From the NCBI GenBank assembly GCA_029255685.2, contig CM055318.2:9429001-9493000 (forward strand): a stretch of DNA of 64,000 nt, in the 5' to 3' direction. The stretch is from Silene conica (Eukaryota > Streptophyta > Magnoliopsida > Caryophyllales > Caryophyllaceae). The translations under genes were made by a program, and so were the position numbers. Under the pieces are notes generated by a model. It did not search any database and had not been told where the DNA came from. It saw only the letters and a program-made list of their open reading frames with translations. Shown piece by piece: positions 10,276 through 22,671 of the stretch. How positions within the stretch are numbered: the stretch's first letter is position 1; each line of letters opens with the position of its first letter.

Positions 10276-13200
10276 ACTTATTTTTAAAGACGACGAAAGT
10301 ATATTCATTTCAAGCAGAAGTTAATTAAATATAATTTAGTACCATGATTGGTGCAAGTTGCACTAACAGTGACACGGTCATATAGCAGTTCGATAATGAC
10401 TGGTAAGAATGTGTCACGATTTAGTCTTTTGCAATCTGTTTTTTTCAAATGTATACATCATTTTTTTTTTCACACCAAAAAATTAATTTTAGACACGTAC
10501 CATTCTGAGATGGATTCAATGTTGATTTACCATTAGTTTTTCGTAGTTATACCAGTGTAACCCTGGCCCCTGGTACGTTCCAAGATACCTCTCAAGAGGT
10601 TTTTAGTGTTTGACGGACTTCTTGCATGGTAATTATACCAGTGTAATTGTCATATAATTTGTACCGATTTTTATACATAAAATTGTTGGAGAATTTAATG
10701 ATTATTCTTTTACTGTTCTTTGATACTGGTTGAGAATCATGTCCTGCCATGGGATTTTAGAGACTTTTTTAATAATATTTAGTTTTCAGAGAAGTGAATT
10801 AAACACAGTATGCAGTGGTATTAATAGGGTTTAGGGTTTTACGTACAATTAGGTTTTGTTATTGTAAAGACAAATCAGGTTATATGTAGTGTGGGCTTAT
10901 TTATTATCATAAATCTGCTTTGTATTACGGGCTCATTTATTTTCAGAAAATTTTAAGGGTGTGGCAAAATTCTAATGATGCTGATATAGTAATAATAGTA
11001 ATATAATAACAAAACAAAATGTAATTAGCTAATTAGCCAAAGATTATACACTTGAATATTAGCAACTAATTTTTTATTATCGATTCCGAGATTACAATTA
11101 TGTAATATTTATTATTTATTATGGAATATTGCATGGCTCAAACTCTTAATATTTTGTATATATTTATTTTGTATATCTTTTACTATTGAATATTTATATT
11201 TATTATTTATGGGATGAAATATTTAGCAAACATAGATTGTTTTTCTTTAATTTCTCTGTTTAATATTTAGTGGACTATTTGTGGAAATTCCCTAAATCTC
11301 GGTTTAAACTGTTTTTCTTTAATTTCTCTGTTTAATATTTAGGGAATCTTGGAATGATTATAATCACAATAAATAATATTATAATATTTAGGGAATCTCG
11401 GTATATGACTCGGTACGTAACAATATTTATGGAATGAAAATATATGACTTGAAATAATGCAAAATCCGAGAAACTTGGAATCATTATAATAATAATAAAT
11501 AAATAATAATAATAATATTATAATATTTAGGGAATCTCGGTACCTAACAATATTTATGGAATAATTATAATAATAATAATAATAATAATAGTAATATAAT
11601 ATTATAATACATAAAAATAAATGACTTGACATAAATTAAGGGTTCTCATTGGTCTACGAAACTGATTTTTGTGAGGGTGATTGTGAATGCGCGAAAGAGT
11701 GAACAGTGGAATATTATTACACCACGTATGCAGTTATGCATTTTACTTTTATAGTAATAATGATTGTATTCCAATATGCATAACATCTTTTATAGTTGGC
11801 TATTGTAACATTTTAAGAGATTGTGAGAAAGTTGTAGCACATCGGGAATTAAGAGGCTTATTATTTGCTATAATTGTTTATAAGAATTTTAAACCATGAT
11901 TTAGTAACAAAACTTTATGTTTTTGGGAAAAATGAGCACAAAATAATGGCCAAAATATACACATCGTCTTATCTTATTGGGATTTTATTATAGAGTGAGT
12001 AGCAAGGATTCTCAAAAAGTTTTCTCATCCAAATGCTCTAACTTAAATATGGGAATCCAGTTAGATTTTTTTAATTAACTAATCTTTTATTCAATTTTTT
12101 TTTAAAATATAATCTTTTAACTAAAATAAATTCAAATTGGTTTAAAAATATAAAACTATTCATAATCATGAATTGTTATTATTAATTTTATGACGAAAAA
12201 AAAGTACAAAATAAAATCATTACATTAAAATATTTTTTTGAATATACGTATTTTTTTTTAAATTACTCAATTCTCTTATTAACAATATAAAAATGAGTAA
12301 AATGAGTGAAACGTAAAAGTCAAGGAAATATTAATCTAAAATCTATCTATAAGTAATATTGTAAGGAGTAAAAAGTCTGTAAATGCCAAATATTTATTGC
12401 CCACGGAATTTAGACTATTATATATTATCATATTTTCAACATTTTATTTGTAAAATTTCATTATTACTCTAGTATAGAGTGTTTTCCTGGGGATATCCCC
12501 ACTTCAATGTTCTAAAAAAAATTTCAATTTAGTATCCACCTCATCAACAAGATTTCAAAACTTATACTATAGTTCTTTATATAATATATACACTTAATTA
12601 ATTTTATTTTAAATGTTTTGTAGGGTTAAAAGTTAATTAAATTAAACACTCCATTTGATGTTTACCATACCTTTTCTCATTGCATGCTCTTGTGTGGTCT
12701 CAATGGTGTACAACGTTTACCATATTTTAGTATTCATCTTATGCAAAAAATTTTTTTTGACCGCATTGAAGAAAGTTACTCTACGATAATGGCTTTTTTA
12801 GCCAGATTATGCGCCACCTGATTCAAGTTGATAGGAATAAAACTAAGACTTATTATTAGAATATTAGATCCAGAGGCTCACTAGGGTTAAGTGGTTTAAT
12901 TGTGAGGTATTATAAATACCACACCATATATGATGTAAACCCAATTTCAATAATACAATTTCCCTTATGCAATTATCTCTCATCTATAATCTTAATACTT
13001 ATTTAATGTCAGAGTTTTAAACTTTAACTTTAAAAAAACAACGTGGAATATCGTTTATATTAAGAGGTACTATGGTTTATTGGCCAGCATACCCTTCTCA
13101 TCGCTCTAACCAGCCTATTATCATCCCTCACCACGTCTCCAAATCAACCACCCAGACCACAAGCAACACCAATTGCCACCCAAACCACCATGTCCTCCAC

Positions 13201-13875
13201 TAGCGAGGCCACAAGCAACACTGGACAATAACCGAGTAGAATTTGACTACAAATTTGCTTAATAATGAAATAATTAACTTAATATTTTATCTTAAAAATA
13301 AAATAAATTAGTTTAATAATAGTCCAAGTATAAAATTAAGGATTTGAAGAATACTTTATTCACTTGTCACTCAATGATACCCTGATCAAGTTCGATTCAA
13401 CCCTAAATTATATTAACCTCGTTGAAATATAATGTGATATTTCGAGTATTGTTAACCGACTCAAGTAATGTGATTGACACCTAGTAAGATATTGTGTGGG
13501 AGGGATAAGTTTTGGGTCACAGTAGGCCTAAGCAAAAGGGACCCTAAAAAACAAAGGCCCAAAGCTAAGGAAGAAATAGAGACAAGAGAGTAAAAGGAAG
13601 GATAATAGTGACGGATGAGTGAGATACGAGCCAAACAACTTTAATCACGAAATCAAATCAAGGCACACACAAAGAAAGGGAAACCAAAGGGGCCGTCAGG
13701 TAGTATTAGCGGTGGTGGAGTTAGAGGGATTAGCAGGATTATTGTTTGTACGATAGATTGGAAATTTTAAATATTTTAGAAGAAAAAATTCATTTTTTTT
13801 CAAATTTCCCTTAAACCATTATCTGTTTGCCTTCGCTGGTACTTTTCGCCTTCAGGCTAGTGCCGCCACTATGTA
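10276..13875. other. Long gene-free stretch with degenerate local repeats
   Basis: No gene is visible. From about 11221 to 11640 there are degenerate local repeats of ATATTTAGGGAATCTCGGTA and TAACAATATTTATGGAAT separated by AAT microsatellite runs. Around 12890-12985 a module with TATTATAAATACCACACC followed by an AATAAT-rich segment resembles an LTR TATA/poly(A) region, but no ends could be set. The rest is AT-rich without structure I can name. Confidence 0.45.
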
Positions 13876-14170
13876 CTCCCTCCTATTCTGAATAACTGTC
13901 ACATTTGCCGTTTTCGTCTATTCACGTAATTGTCACATATTCCATTTTGGGACATTGTTTATACTTATTTTATTCACTCTAACCCACAATAATACCCCAC
14001 CTTACCCCACAACACTACTTATTTTAATCACCTCTACTCACAATAATAATCAATAATACATTCCCTCTCTCCAATCTTCCCACCCCACACATTACTTTAC
14101 ATTAAACAAATGAATTCCTTAATTCTCGTGCCCAACCCGAAATGTGACACTTATTCCGAATAGGAGGGAG
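13876..14170. mobile_element. Stowaway MITE, 295 bp family, copy 1
   Basis: The ends CTCCCTCCTATTCTGAATAA and (reverse complement) CTCCCTCCTATTCGGAATAA form the terminal inverted repeat. TA flanks both sides (13874-13875 and 14171-14172). Read by eye, this copy is identical over its whole length to the reverse complement of 27529-27823, which implies very recent movement or copying. There is no coding capacity. Confidence 0.9.
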
Positions 14171-14424
14171 TATATTATATGCTCCGTATAAAATTGAGTT
14201 GAAAAGTTGTGGAAGCGCCACGTGTTATTTACACCCTTAATGATAAACATTATTTAATGCTAATCATTTAATATAAACATAATAAATGTTGTATAAATCT
14301 CAGCAAAATAATAATTTTAGTTTAATAAATGTAATTATAAAATAACATTAAATAATTACGGTAATTTGATTATATATTTGAAAAATAATTATTTTGATAG
14401 AAATTCTAAAATGTAAATATTTAC

Positions 14425-15060
14425 TGTTATGCCCTAAAATTACCATTTTATAGGCTAACACGTGGCACTACGTGATTGGGAGCAAAGTGTACATTGGATA
14501 CCAAAGTCAATGGGATAAAGGAAATATGAAGTCAATACAAGGGGAAGATTGTAGAGGAAGGAGAAGGACGGCGTACACGAGGAAGAAGAAAAGGTTAAAA
14601 GGAGCGAGACTCGAGGTTACCTTAAATGGCCACACACCAGGTCTCCGTCAGAAAAAGCAAGCAGGAAGAAGGCACCCAAAATTGATAAAAGAAAGAGAAG
14701 AGACCCGTTGGATTGGACTCTAATCCAACGGTCCATAGAATTAAGCTTCTATATATATATGCAAACATTGTACATGTAAAAGGCATTCATTATACACTCA
14801 GCACACACAAAACACTAGAAAAACCCTAAGAAATACTTGTAATCGCATATACATCCTGAAGGATAATTCTAGTAGAAATTGGAGGAAACATCCCTCCGGC
14901 AGTTTTTCCCTAAGGGATTTCTGCGTCATCAATCTGCTTCTCTTCCACACTTCTTCTCTTTATACTGCTACAATACTTAGTTCATCCGCTAAATCATATT
15001 CTTGGCTTGGAATCACTATAACCTCATAAAATCTACCTTAGGTAAATTTTGACCTAAACA
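14425..15060 (+). repeat. 5' LTR of the Tat element
   Basis: This 636 bp repeat starts TGTTATGCCC and ends GACCTAAACA. A TATA box (run of AT at about 14748-14760) lies in mid-LTR, with AAACATTGTACATG just downstream where transcription probably starts. It matches the 3' LTR except for about four single-base differences and a TA repeat-number change in the TATA run. Confidence 0.95.
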
Positions 15061-15063
15061 TTT

Positions 15064-15082
15064 TGGCGCCCACCGTGGGGCT
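15064..15082 (+). other. Primer-binding site, tRNA-Lys
   Basis: Nineteen bases starting TGGCGCCCACCGTGGGGCT, three bases after the 5' LTR, are complementary to the 3' end of plant cytosolic tRNA-Lys as I remember it. This is the expected primer position for minus-strand synthesis. Confidence 0.8.
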
Positions 15083-15140
15083 GTAGTGATTATTCAACCC
15101 AAAAGCGTAAAATCCTAAAATCCCTCAAAAACCTCTCAAA

Positions 15141-17000
15141 ATGACAAACCCAGCTTCTCAAACAACCTCACAACCCATTCCAGTGGTAACAGAAACTTCT
15201 CCCATCTCCGTGGAGGCTCAGGAAATTCCGACTCTGGCAGTGACCGCTCCCCTTGTTGTCAACACTCCCCAGACGCAGTCAGGCGTCACCAGCGGCGGCG
15301 CAGCAGCCAGCTCAGGCTCAGCAGACACTCCCACCCCAGCCATGTGGAAGACAATGATGGAAGGAATCTTTGCCCTCCATCAAGCAGTCGACGGCTTGAA
15401 GAAGGACAACCAGGAGCTCAGAAAGTTAGCCACGGCTCAGAATCAACCTCCACGCGTCGGCGGAAATCCAGGCACAGAAGCAGGAGTCCCAAGGCCTCCC
15501 GGGAGCAGAAGCGAGGCCAGAGCCATTCCCAACGAAATAGTCACCAGGCTAGACCTCACAGGGCTAGCTCCTCCAGGAAGAATCACTCCGGCAGGATTGG
15601 GCTACCTTTCCATCAACCTAGACTCACCGCCACCGCAAACGGGGGCCCCAGGTAACGGATCTGTAAGGTTACCCACTATCACTAACCAACATGGTAATGC
15701 AGGACCTTTTTTCACCCCAACCTCGGTCTGGACGCAAGGAGAGGGATCGTCGGCAAGGCAACCCCTTCCGCTGGGGGCTAGCTCATCAGGATACCCCGCT
15801 CAACAGACGCCATCGATAGTCCACACTGTACCGATGGGTCATCAGGCGCTCAATCAGCCCGCGGTCAGTCAGACCCCAGGAGCACCAGGGTATGCACCTC
15901 TCACTCATGCTACCCCTTGGAATTTTGCTAACCCTCTTGCAGGACCGAATCCATGGGAACACCAGTACAAAGAGCTGTGGGACCTAGTCAGCCGCATACC
16001 AGGAATGCCAAGGCCCCTGGAGAAAGCGGCCCCAGACAGCTACGCGGACTCGCCATTCACCCACAACATCGTCTCGGTGGATGTGCCTAAGGGATTCACT
16101 CCCCCGAATATGACCAGCTATGATGGAACAGCCGATCCGATAGACCACATCAACCAATACAAGCAGAAGATGATGGTGATCACGGCCTCAGGCTCCCTGA
16201 AGGAGGCGTGTATGTGGAAAGGATTTGGGTCCACTCTCTCAGGAGCCGCCCTCCAGTGGTTCGTCACTCTGCCCAACTCCAGCATGTCCAACTTTGCAAA
16301 CCTGGTGAACGCGTTCAACCAGCAATTCGCCAGCAGTAGGCGGCCAGAAAAGCAGAGCAGCGATCTCTAGGAGATCCATCAAGGTGATCGAGAATCCACC
16401 GGAGACTACCTGGCCAGATTCAACAAAGAGATGGTATCCATACCCCATTGCGAGGAGAAGGCTGCCATCCACGCCTTTCGCTGGGGGCTACCACAGGCCT
16501 CCGACCTATACAAAGAGCTAACCAAATGGCCATGCACGGCTTACGCTCAGGTGCAGCAAAAGGCGTTGGACGCCATCCGAATGGAAGAGGACGCAGGACC
16601 TAGGAGGATCAGTTGTGGCTCTGCCTCCACCAGCAGGAAGGCACCAGCAGCAGACAGGCAGGAGAAATCAAAGCCCTACAACAGGCCGGTGCATAAGGTC
16701 TCTGGGGGAAAAAGCTGGAAGAATGATCCAAATCTGCCGCCAAAGGTACAGGAGTATGGTTTCACTGTCAATCTTGCAGGATTAATCAAGACACTGAAAG
16801 AGTTGGGAGAAAAAGTGAAGTGGCCCAAGAAGAGGACAGAAGAAAGAAGTAAAGACGGAAGAGACACCAACCTGAGGTGCGACTTCCATAATGAAGACAT
16901 CGGGCACACAACCGAAGACTGCATCACCCTCAGAAAAGAGGTCCGGTATCAGTACGAGCAGGGCAACCTGAATCACATCTTGCCAAAAGGAACCAAGGTG
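15141..17000 (+). pseudogene. gag region of the Tat element (fossil)
   Basis: The region encodes a long proline/serine/glycine-rich N-terminal part, then a retrotransposon capsid-like segment (around FTPPNMTSYDGTADP and GAALQWF), and near the end a CDFH..GHTTEDC zinc-binding motif typical of Tat/Ogre gag proteins. It would form the particle shell in an active element. It directly follows the primer site and leads into the protease region. It is listed as a fossil part of the element and not as a host gene. Confidence 0.85.
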
Positions 17001-17169
17001 AATGCAACTCGTCAGGTAGCACCCTCTAGCCCTCCTCTCTGCACTAGAACTATTAACGTGATAACAGGGGGCTCGGAGCTATGCGGACTCACCTATTCCG
17101 CAGCCAAGAGGCACGCTACCCGAGTTAAAGGAGACAAGCCGGAGTCCTCGTGCAGGATCAGCGCCCAGG

Positions 17170-17560
17170 ATCTTCCAGTCGTCAGCTTCGATGAGACAGA
17201 TGTAGAAGAGGGTGCTGAATACCATGATGACGCCCTGATCATCACCCTATCCATAGGGAACTGCAGGGTAAAGAAGATCCTGGTAGACACGGGAAGCTCA
17301 GTCAATATCATCATGTTGGAAACACTGAAGAGCATGGGATTTGGAGAAGCAGACCTAACCAAAAAGGCGGTTCCACTGGTGGGATTCAGCGGAGAAACGA
17401 AGCATTCACTCGGAGAAATCATGATCCCAACCTACGCCGGAGGAATCAACAAGCAGGTGAGGTACCTGGTGATTGACGGTCCCTCCACCTACAACGTCAT
17501 CCTGGGCAGGCCATGGATACATGATATGAAAGCCATTCCGTCTTCATACCACCAGTGCCT
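17170..17560 (+). pseudogene. Aspartic protease region of the Tat element (fossil)
   Basis: The retropepsin active-site motif LVDTGSSVNII is visible near 17281, followed by the hydrophobic flap region and an ILGRPWIHDM motif near the end, as in other plant gypsy proteases. It sits between gag and reverse transcriptase, just upstream of the nested solo LTR. Confidence 0.88.
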
Positions 17561-17627
17561 CAAGTTCCCTACGCCGTGGGGAGTCTAGACTATAAAAGGA
17601 AACCAGGAAGAAGCAAGGAGCTGTTAC

Positions 17628-18622
17628 TGTGGGGAATAAAACGCGTATTCACCCTAAATTTGCAGGATTATAATGAAATATGCAATTGTGAATATCGTCA
17701 TAAGATTAAAAACATGAGAAAAGAAGTACAACCTTTAGTCCTCGCGCAAAAGGCCTAAGAACAGGAATTAATGCAAATTCCCTCCTATAACTTGCACCCA
17801 AGACTTAGTTTGAGACGAGGCCGCGTGTGCTAGAAATCCTCTCCAATTGCCTTGCAATATAGGGAGAGCCCTTGAGGTTTTAGATGTGAGATCTGAGGTT
17901 TTGGGAGAAGAATGCTCTCAAACCCTAATTTTACTTGAGAATTATGTTACAGTGCAACAAGAGTAGTTCACAAAAGGAGAAGTCTCCTCCTTTTGTAACT
18001 GAGGCCGGCCGAAATAGGGTTTAGGTAGGAGTGGGCTTTCAACTCTTACCTTATCCTAATGCGTGATTCGACCCAATTTAGCTATTATATATTCGCGGGT
18101 TTAATTTATAAATCGTAACATGTTATCAGTTATTAATACAGTCGATATATTAATAATGGTCTGATAAAATACGATATTGTATAATTACCTAAATTAATAT
18201 AACTGTTTATATTAATTTGCGAATATAATATTTAATTAAATATAATTGTTTATATTTAATTTACGAATTAATCTTGTAATCCGTATTAGCTAAAATTATT
18301 TAATCCGTATTAAATAATAATTCTCAACATCTTATTGACTAATTTAATAGTCAATACCTCTGACTAACCGTTTAGTCATATCCGGCAAAATGTGACTGTA
18401 TTTTCATACCTTCACATCTCTCAAACGTGTCCTATAGGTGTGACGTATAGGGACCAGTTGACCACCGCCATCCGTATGACAATAACGTCAAACTTATCTA
18501 GCAAGCCAACCGTTATTGATAAACGTGGATCAACTGGTAATAATACAAAAGTATGCCCTTGTGATCCTTAAAGAGATTTAATAAGTCATTGTACTTAATT
18601 GTCAAGGACACCAGCTCCAACA
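17628..18622 (-). mobile_element. Solo LTR nested inside the Tat element (probably Ty1/copia)
   Basis: A 995 bp AT-rich block with TG...CA ends interrupts the Tat internal region. It is flanked by a perfect 5 bp duplication GTTAC (17623-17627 and 18623-18627), so it arrived as a separate LTR element and then lost its interior by LTR-LTR recombination. Read on the minus strand it starts TGTTGGAGCTGG and ends TTATTCCCCACA, a style common in plant copia LTRs; the copia assignment is inference. It must be younger than its already young host element. Confidence 0.88.
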
Positions 18623-18676
18623 GTTACAAGGTGACACTCAAACCCACAGCCACCCCTCCTCCAGCATAGCAATCAC

Positions 18677-20235
18677 ATGCAAAGCAGGTCAGGGGGACCT
18701 ATGAAGAAACCCCCCCAAGTAGAGGTAGAGGAAATCCCCCTAGACCCGCTGCACCCAGAGAGGAAGGTACTGGTGGGAGCAGAGTGTACAGGTACCGTTC
18801 GTTCAGAACTGCTAAATTTGTTAAAAGCTAACATTGACTGCTTTGCGTGGTCCCACGAGGACATGTTGGGGATAGACCCAAACATAATTTCACACAGGTT
18901 GAGCGTAAGCCCCGGCTACAAGCCGGTCCAACAAAAGAGAAGAAAATTTGCTGCGGAGAGAAACCAGGTGATAAACCAGGAGGTGGACGACCTCCTGGCC
19001 GCAGGGAAGATCAGAGAATTAACCTACCCAGAATGGCTATCCAACGTGGTGGTAGTCCCCAAAAAGAACGGAAAGTGGAGGGTGTGTGTAGACTTCACCG
19101 ACCTCAACAAGGCGTGCCCTAAAGATCCATTCCCTCTGCCACACATAGATGCGATGGTGGATGCAACAGCAGGCCATGAGATGCTCACATTCCTGGACGC
19201 CTGGAGCGGATACAACCAGATCAAAATGCATCCAGAGGACCAGGAAAAAACGGCATTCGGGTCTGAAAGGGGTATCTACTACTATAACGTTATGCCGTTC
19301 GGTTTAAAAAATGCAGGGTCCACCTATCAGAGGCTGGTGAACATGATGTTCAAGGATCAGATTGGCAAAACCATGGAAGTCTACATAGACGACATGGTTG
19401 TTAAGTCCAAAGCAGCCAGCCAACACACCCAGCACCTGGAAGAAACCTTCAGCATCTTGAGGAAATACCAAATGAAGCTGAATCCCTCCAAATGCACGTT
19501 CGGAGTCTCCAGTGGGAAATTCCTGGGGTATATGGTCACACAAAGGGGAATTGAGGCAAGTAGCGAGCAGATCAAAGCGCTCCTACAGCTGGAGTCCCCC
19601 CAAAAGCCGAAAGACGTGCAGAAACTGACTGGCAGGGTGGCAGCTCTGAATAGGTTTATCTCCAGATCCTCCGACAGGTGCCGACTGTTTTATGACATAC
19701 TACGAAAAAGCAAGATATTTGAGTGGACGGAAGAGCACGAAAAAGCGTTCACAGAGCTGAAGAAGTACCTCAGCACCCCTCCGCTCCTGTCCAAACCAGA
19801 GCAGGGAGAGCCGTTATACTTATACCTGTCAGTAACCGAGGTGGCGGTAAGCGCAGTGCTGGTACGGGAGCACGAAGGAACCCAGCATCCAGTCTACTAT
19901 ATCAGTAAGTCTCTGCTACCTGCAGAGACCAGGTACACTGCTCCTGAAAAACTCGTTCTTGCTTTAGTTACAGCCTCGTACAAACTGAGACCTTACTTTG
20001 AGTCTCACTCCATATCAGTCTTGACTAGCTACCCCTTAAGACCCATATTAAGTAAGCCAGAACTTTTTGGGAGAATGTCCAAATGGTCAGTCCATCTGAG
20101 TGGCTACGACCTAAAATTTGAAACAAGGACCGCGATAAAATCGCAAGCCCTTGCAGACTTTGTCTCTGATTTTAGTCCAGGAATGGAGAAGGAAGCAGCC
20201 AAAGAAATCCTACCCCCAGAAATGGACTCTGAGGG
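18677..20235 (+). pseudogene. Reverse transcriptase and first RNase H region of the Tat element (fossil)
   Basis: The reverse transcriptase core is clear: WRVCVDFTDLNKACPKD near 19078, GYNQIKMHPED near 19208, FGLKNAGSTYQR near 19300 and the catalytic YIDDMVVKSK near 19380. The connection and gypsy-type RNase H segment follows to about 20170 (FEWTEEHEKAF, YISKSLLPAETRY). Order and motifs match Ty3/gypsy pol. Confidence 0.92.
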
Positions 20236-20660
20236 AAATTGTTGGACGCTGCACGTAGATGGAGCCTCTAACAGCCGAGGAGCAGGGGTAGGAATGGTGC
20301 TCAGATCCCCTCAGGGAGATATGATCGTGCAGGCAGTACGGTGCGAGTTCCAAGCAACCAACAATATAGCGGAATATGAGGCCTTGATCCAGGGACTCCA
20401 GCTGGCTCTGGACCTCAAGGTCAGATACCTACAGGCGTTCAGCGACTCGCAGCTCATAGTAAATCACATCAACGGTGAGTATGAAGCTAAGGACCCCAGG
20501 ATGGCAGCCTACCTGGAGGTAGTCAGAGACAGGACGGCAAGATTCATCACCTTCTAAATAGAGCAAATCCCCAGGGAGCAGAACGCGGAAGCGGACGCGC
20601 TGGCTAACCTGGGGGCAACATTCAAACCGGGAGACGTATCCTCAATCCCCATCACCCACG
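20236..20660 (+). pseudogene. Second, archaeal-type RNase H region of the Tat element (fossil)
   Basis: A second RNase H fold follows the first. It contains LHVDGASNSRGAGVGMVL (first catalytic Asp region), NNIAEYEALIQGL (Glu) and FSDSQLIVNHI (Asp). Two RNase H domains in tandem are characteristic of plant Tat-lineage elements, where the extra domain is thought to have been acquired from a plant gene. This supports the lineage call. Confidence 0.85.
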
Positions 20661-20848
20661 TGCTGGAACCCTCAACTTCCTAGGAAGACCGAGAAGTTGA
20701 AAACTCCAGCACCCAGTGGGAGGCCGGATTAGGCGTCCTCAGCAACACCACGAAGCAACCAGAACAAGAGGATTGGAGGTCACCTTACCAAAGATGGCTG
20801 AGGGACGGAACCCTACCAGCAGACAAGAAAGAGGTAAGGGGATTCAAA

Positions 20849-22009
20849 ATGAAAGCTTCCAGATTCATACTAATAGACGGTGTGTTGTTCAGGAAATCGC
20901 TTGCTGGACCCTACCTGAGATGCCTGGGCGACGGAGAGGCGCAGACAGTCTTGCACGATCTCCACAGCGGAGACTGCGGAAATCATGCAAGGGGCAAGAG
21001 CTTATCCAACAAGGCAATCAGAATGGGATACTTCTGGCCGACGATACGAAGAGATGCAGTAGAGCTGGCCAAGAAGTGTGAAGCCTGCCAGAAACACGCC
21101 CCTGTCACGCATCAACCCGCCGAACCCCTGCATCCAATCATATCACCCTGGCCCTTCATGAAATGGGGGATGGACATAGTAGGACCGCTGCCCAGAGCAC
21201 CCGGGAACAGAACCTACATGCTCGCACTAACAGACTACTTCTCCAAGTGGATAGAAGCAGAGGCCTTCCCCCAGGTTACAGAAAATCAGGTGATATCCTT
21301 CCTTAAACGAAACATAATCTGCAGATTCGGTATACCTTCTGAAATAGTGTGCGACAACGGCTCACAGTTCATATCTAACAAAACCAAAGCATTTTGTGCT
21401 AGTTGGAATATCACCCTACTAAAAGCTGCTCCCAGGTACCCACAGACGAATGGTCAGGCAGAATCCAGCAACATGATAGTCATGGACAACATGAAAAAAA
21501 GACTGGAAGAAGCTGGGGGCAAGTGGGCAGACGAGTTGCCTTTGGTTCTATGGTCTGACAGGACCACACCAAAGACAGCAACAGGCCAAACCCCCTTCAG
21601 CCTGGTGTTTGGAGCAGAAGTTGTCATTCCGGCAGAGGTAAAGGTACCAACACAGAGATACGGCTGCCTAACGGAAGAACGCAATCAAACAGAAATGGCC
21701 AGCAGCCTGGACACGATAGATGAGCTCAGAACCAGCGCCGCCATCAGAATGGCCGCTTATAAGCAAATGGTGGCCTGAAGTTACAACAAGAACGTGAAGA
21801 TCAGAACCCTCCAGGTAGGAGACCTAGTCCTCAGGAAAGTGTTCCAGAATACGAAGAATGCAAGTGCTGGAAAATTCGCCTACAATTGGGAGGGACCCTA
21901 TCCGGTGGAAAGTACAACGGGGAGCGGGTCCTACAGACTGATGGACATGAAAGGAAATATGGTGCCCAGACCCTGGAATATCCTCCATCTAAAAAAGTAT
22001 CACATATAA
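20849..22009 (+). pseudogene. Integrase region of the Tat element (fossil)
   Basis: The zinc-binding start (HARGKSLSNKAIRMGYFWP, CEACQKHA) is followed by the core WGMDIVGPLPRAPGN and TDYFSKWIEAEAF, a VCDNGSQFIS motif and YPQTNGQAESSN, which together carry the D, D and E positions of a retroviral-type integrase. A basic C-terminal segment (LRKVFQNTKNASAGKFAYNWEGPYPV) lies near 21830-21920. Confidence 0.9.
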
Positions 22010-22671
22010 AGAAGCATACCGGGATACTTCCAGAATCTGCGCCCAGGATCTGCGTCCTAATTCTAGGGTACTTACTTACTTATTCTATGTTTAAACATTT
22101 CATATCTTAGCTACTCACAAATGTATCACCCCCAGGATCCAGCTATCCTGAGGGAGTTATTTGAAAAAACTGATTTGGTGATCAATGAAAATCTATTTGA
22201 GGTATTTTTATCATAAATACTTGCAATACGTCGTCTCTATAAAAGCGAGCATGAGTCAAATCACACTCAAACCCTCCACATTGCGTGAGTATGACGAAGT
22301 ACAAGCAACTGGGACACTGTCGCCCACGATACTTAGCACTCACGAAAGCCCGGCAGCCTCTGACTGAGATGGGTATACCCTGAAGCCAGCGCCCACACAT
22401 GGCCAAAAATACACAAGCATGCGCAAACAAAAAACAAAACACACAAGGTATAAAAAAGCGTCCACAAACGCATACTTAAAAAAGCAGCATAACAACTGCT
22501 GAAAATTTCTGGGAACCACCCAGTAGGAGTTCAGACAAACCGACAAAAAACAGAAACAAGTTAAAAGCCCGCCACGCAGGGCCCAGGGCATAGAAGTATC
22601 AAGGGCACTAGCCCAGCCAACAAAACAAACAGGAAAACAACTAAGTCTGAATGCCACTAAGGGCGCAGAAG

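Noticed and set aside
10348-12000. Possible full Helitron from about 11995 down to 10239
   Set aside because: The 3' end at 10239 is convincing, but the proposed 5' start is only a weak match, so only the terminus was listed.
12890-12985. Possible TRIM or solo LTR around a TATA/poly(A)-like module
   Set aside because: No TG...CA ends with a target duplication could be found, so it is mentioned only within the gene-free stretch.
16118-19575. Several 60-110 codon frames opposite to the Tat gag and pol regions
   Set aside because: They are antisense shadows of the element's coding regions and match nothing. Only the antisense region at 22672-24604 has independent support.
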